From Acetobacteraceae bacterium (GTDB taxonomy: Bacteria > Pseudomonadota > Alphaproteobacteria > Acetobacterales > Acetobacteraceae): 35,895 nt of DNA. The translations under genes were made by a program, and so were the position numbers. Positions 33,908-35,895 of the stretch are shown here, piece after piece (within the stretch, counting starts at the first letter, position 1; each line of letters starts with the position of its first letter). Location of the stretch: positions 1 through 35,895 of the forward strand of contig SHWN01000007.1 of the NCBI GenBank assembly GCA_009693795.1. Direction: 5' to 3'. Below the pieces are notes generated by a model. That model was not told the origin of the DNA and did no database searches. It saw only the letters and a program-made list of their open reading frames with translations.

Positions 33908-35895
33908 TTATTCCGCAGCTTGCGGAATCGCGCGGCGCGGTCCCGCCAAGCGTTCCAGTACAAGATAGACCACGGGCGTTGTATAGAGTGTCAGAATTTG
34001 TGACACGATCAACCCGCCGCAAATGGCGAGGCCCAGGGGCTGGCGGAATTCAGCGCCGGTACCACTGGCCAGCGCCAGGGGCACGGCGCCGAGCAGAGTC
34101 GCCAGGGTCGTCATGATGATCGGGCGAAACCGTTCCAGGCAAGCGGCATGAATGGCGGCTTCGGGTGTAAGCCTATGGGCGCGTTCCTGCTCTAAGGCAA
34201 AATCCACCATCATGATGGCGTTCTTCTTCACGATCCCCATCAGCAACAGAATGGCAATAAAACCCATCACGGAGAGATCCGTGCCGGTGATCAATAACGC
34301 CAGTAAGGCCCCCAGCCCGGCCGAGGGTAGGGTGGACAGAATGGTCAGCGGATGCAGCCAGCTCTCATAGAGCACACCGAGAACAATGTAGATCGCGATC
34401 AGCGCCGCTGCGATGAGCATCGGTTGCGATTGCAACGAGTCGCGGAGAAACCGTGCATTGCCAGCGAATTCCAACCAGAGGCCATCCGGTATCCGGAGCT
34501 CCACCGCGGCACGTTCGGCAGTTTGCGTTGCATCACTCAACGCGACCCCGGGCGGCAGGTTGAAACTCAGTGTTGCCGCCGGGAACTGCCCCTGGTGACG
34601 GATCGCCAATGGCGCCGTGCCGCGTTCGAACCGCGCCACGGCCGATAACGGTATCTGCTGTCCCGCGCGCCCTGGCACGAATATGCGATCCAGCAATGCG
34701 GGGTCCGTTTGCAAGCGGGGCTCGACCTCCAGCACGACGCGATACTGGTTACGCGCGGTGTAGATCACGGATACCTGCCGCTGTGCATAGGAATTGGCCA
34801 GCGCAGCATCGATGGCGGCGACCGACACGCCCAGGCGGGAGGCCGCATCGCGGTCGATCCTCACATTAACTTGTGGGGCGGCGCGATCCTGGTCACTGTT
34901 CAGATCGGTCATTCCCGGTAGGGTGCGCAGTCTATCTTCCAGCAACGGCACCCAACGCCGTAGAGTTTCCAGTTCCTGGCCGATCACTGCGAGCTGAAAC
35001 TGCGCCCCGCCGACGCGGCCACCGCCGCGCAGGTCCTGGGCCGAAAACAAGATGGTTTGCGCGCCGGCGGAACGCGCGAGTGGGGCGCGCAACCGCGTAA
35101 TGAGTTGTTCGGATGACACGTCGCGTTGGCTACGTGGCTTCAGGCTGATGAACATGAAGGCCCGGTTCATCGTACTCCAGCCACTGGTGACGCCGATGGA
35201 GCTGGTCACCGTGGCCACCGCTGGGTCCGCCATGATGATCGCCACCGCCGCCTGCGTGCGTTCGCGCATTGTCTGGAAGGAAATATCGGATGATGCGATC
35301 ACGCTGCCCACGAGCAATCCAGTATCCTGCACCGGCAGCAATCCCTTCGGCACGCTGCGATAAAGTTGCACCGTCACGACCACGGTTGCCAGCATGCTCA
35401 GAAGCATGAACACCCGATGACGCAGAGCGACCGCAAGGCTGCGCGCATAAAGGCGCTGCATCAGGCGGAATGCCGCATCCATAACGCGATCGACCTGTCC
35501 TCCCAGACCGTGCCGTGGCCCGCCCAACGCGCCCAGGCGTGCGCAGATCATCGGCGTCAAGGTCAGTGACACGATGGCCGAAATAACAATCGCCAAGGTC
35601 ATCGTGATGGCAAATTCGCGGAATAAGCGGCCCAGCACACCGCCCATGAACAGGATGGGAATGAACACCGCAACCAGGGAAAGGCTGATCGAAACCACGG
35701 TAAACCCCACTTGCCGGGCGCCGTCCAGCGCGGCGCGCATCGGGGTTTTTCCGGTCTGCGCATGGCGCATGATGTTCTCGATCATCACGATAGCGTCGTC
35801 CACGGCGAAGCCAACAGAGATGGTGACGGCCATCAGGGTAAAATTATTTAGCGAAAACCCGCAAAACCACATCCCCGCGAAGGTACCGCACAAGG
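33908..35895 (-). CDS. RND efflux transporter permease, MdtB/MdtC-like (5' end beyond window)
   Basis: The frame is open to the last base, so the N-terminal third of the about 1030-residue protein lies outside. Seen are GFSLNNFTLMAVTISVGF followed by VDDAIVMIENI, the TM4 Asp pair of the proton relay; TLTPMICARLG; then the large second periplasmic loop (to about 430) and the last helices (YESWLHPLTILSTLPSAGL, GIVKKNAIMMVDFALEQE). The pattern is that of the HAE-1 multidrug group close to MdtB/MdtC. It is probably partnered by membrane-fusion and outer-membrane genes upstream of its start. It converges on the ABC importer operon. Confidence 0.92.
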   Translation of the reverse strand, partial: LCGTFAGMWFCGFSLNNFTLMAVTISVGFAVDDAIVMIENIMRHAQTGKTPMRAALDGARQVGFTVVSISLSLVAVFIPILFMGGVLGRLFREFAITMTLAIVISAIVSLTLTPMICARLGALGGPRHGLGGQVDRVMDAAFRLMQRLYARSLAVALRHRVFMLLSMLATVVVTVQLYRSVPKGLLPVQDTGLLVGSVIASSDISFQTMRERTQAAVAIIMADPAVATVTSSIGVTSGWSTMNRAFMFISLKPRSQRDVSSEQLITRLRAPLARSAGAQTILFSAQDLRGGGRVGGAQFQLAVIGQELETLRRWVPLLEDRLRTLPGMTDLNSDQDRAAPQVNVRIDRDAASRLGVSVAAIDAALANSYAQRQVSVIYTARNQYRVVLEVEPRLQTDPALLDRIFVPGRAGQQIPLSAVARFERGTAPLAIRHQGQFPAATLSFNLPPGVALSDATQTAERAAVELRIPDGLWLEFAGNARFLRDSLQSQPMLIAAALIAIYIVLGVLYESWLHPLTILSTLPSAGLGALLALLITGTDLSVMGFIAILLLMGIVKKNAIMMVDFALEQERAHRLTPEAAIHAACLERFRPIIMTTLATLLGAVPLALASGTGAEFRQPLGLAICGGLIVSQILTLYTTPVVYLVLERLAGPRRAIPQAAE

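Overview
The window looks like chromosomal DNA of a GC-rich alphaproteobacterium, probably of the Rhodospirillales/Acetobacteraceae type. This rests on gene content and order seen by eye (psd-pssA; rplY-pth-ychF; a three-gene NAD(P)H-linked 2-oxoacid:ferredoxin oxidoreductase operon; selB) and on codon style. No search was run, so the taxonomic placement is an inference.

Layout. 1-2614: an operon of two thiolase-fold proteins and an OB-fold (DUF35) partner; the expected catalytic Cys and His are not found in either thiolase-fold protein, nor the zinc cysteines in the partner. 2732-4663: a small reverse-strand ORF, then phosphatidylserine decarboxylase and phosphatidylserine synthase, the two steps to phosphatidylethanolamine. 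4708-7320: a dihydroorotase-type amidohydrolase on the minus strand, divergent from a DUF1330 protein and a PuuE-like deacetylase. 7480-9881: katG with its own promoter candidate and a train of 3' hairpins. 9896-13749: a truncated 3-hydroxyisobutyrate dehydrogenase-like fragment, a DUF3574 lipoprotein, an Asp/Glu/hydantoin-racemase relative lacking the usual cysteines, and selB overlapping it. 13763-17500: an SDR and a putative small membrane protein on the minus strand, then rplY-pth-ychF. 17577-19939: a decay zone holding a membrane-protein fragment, one intact thioesterase, a frameshifted HEPN-type gene and a heavily broken CoA-transferase gene.

20193-24858 is an operon for a flavin/iron-sulfur NAD(P) oxidoreductase plus the alpha/gamma-fused and beta subunits of a 2-oxoacid:ferredoxin oxidoreductase, probably coupling 2-oxoglutarate oxidation to NAD(P). 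It is followed by accA, a MAPEG protein, a broken MFS transporter gene and a CobW/COG0523 GTPase (minus strand). 28030-31157 is a tight plus-strand run: HMG-CoA lyase family protein, a dehydrogenase-like fragment, a YkgJ-type cysteine cluster protein, a RuBisCO-like protein (RLP) and a cupin. The RLP-cupin pair recalls the Rhodospirillum rubrum methylthioadenosine-isoprenoid shunt. 31353-33903 encodes a sulfonate/nitrate/taurine-class ABC importer, and 33908 to the end is the C-terminal two thirds of an RND efflux pump on the minus strand.

The best candidates for new biology are the RLP-cupin neighbourhood beside the ABC importer, and the thiolase/OB-fold complex lacking all recognised catalytic residues. 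No CRISPR array, tRNA, rRNA or intact mobile element was recognised.
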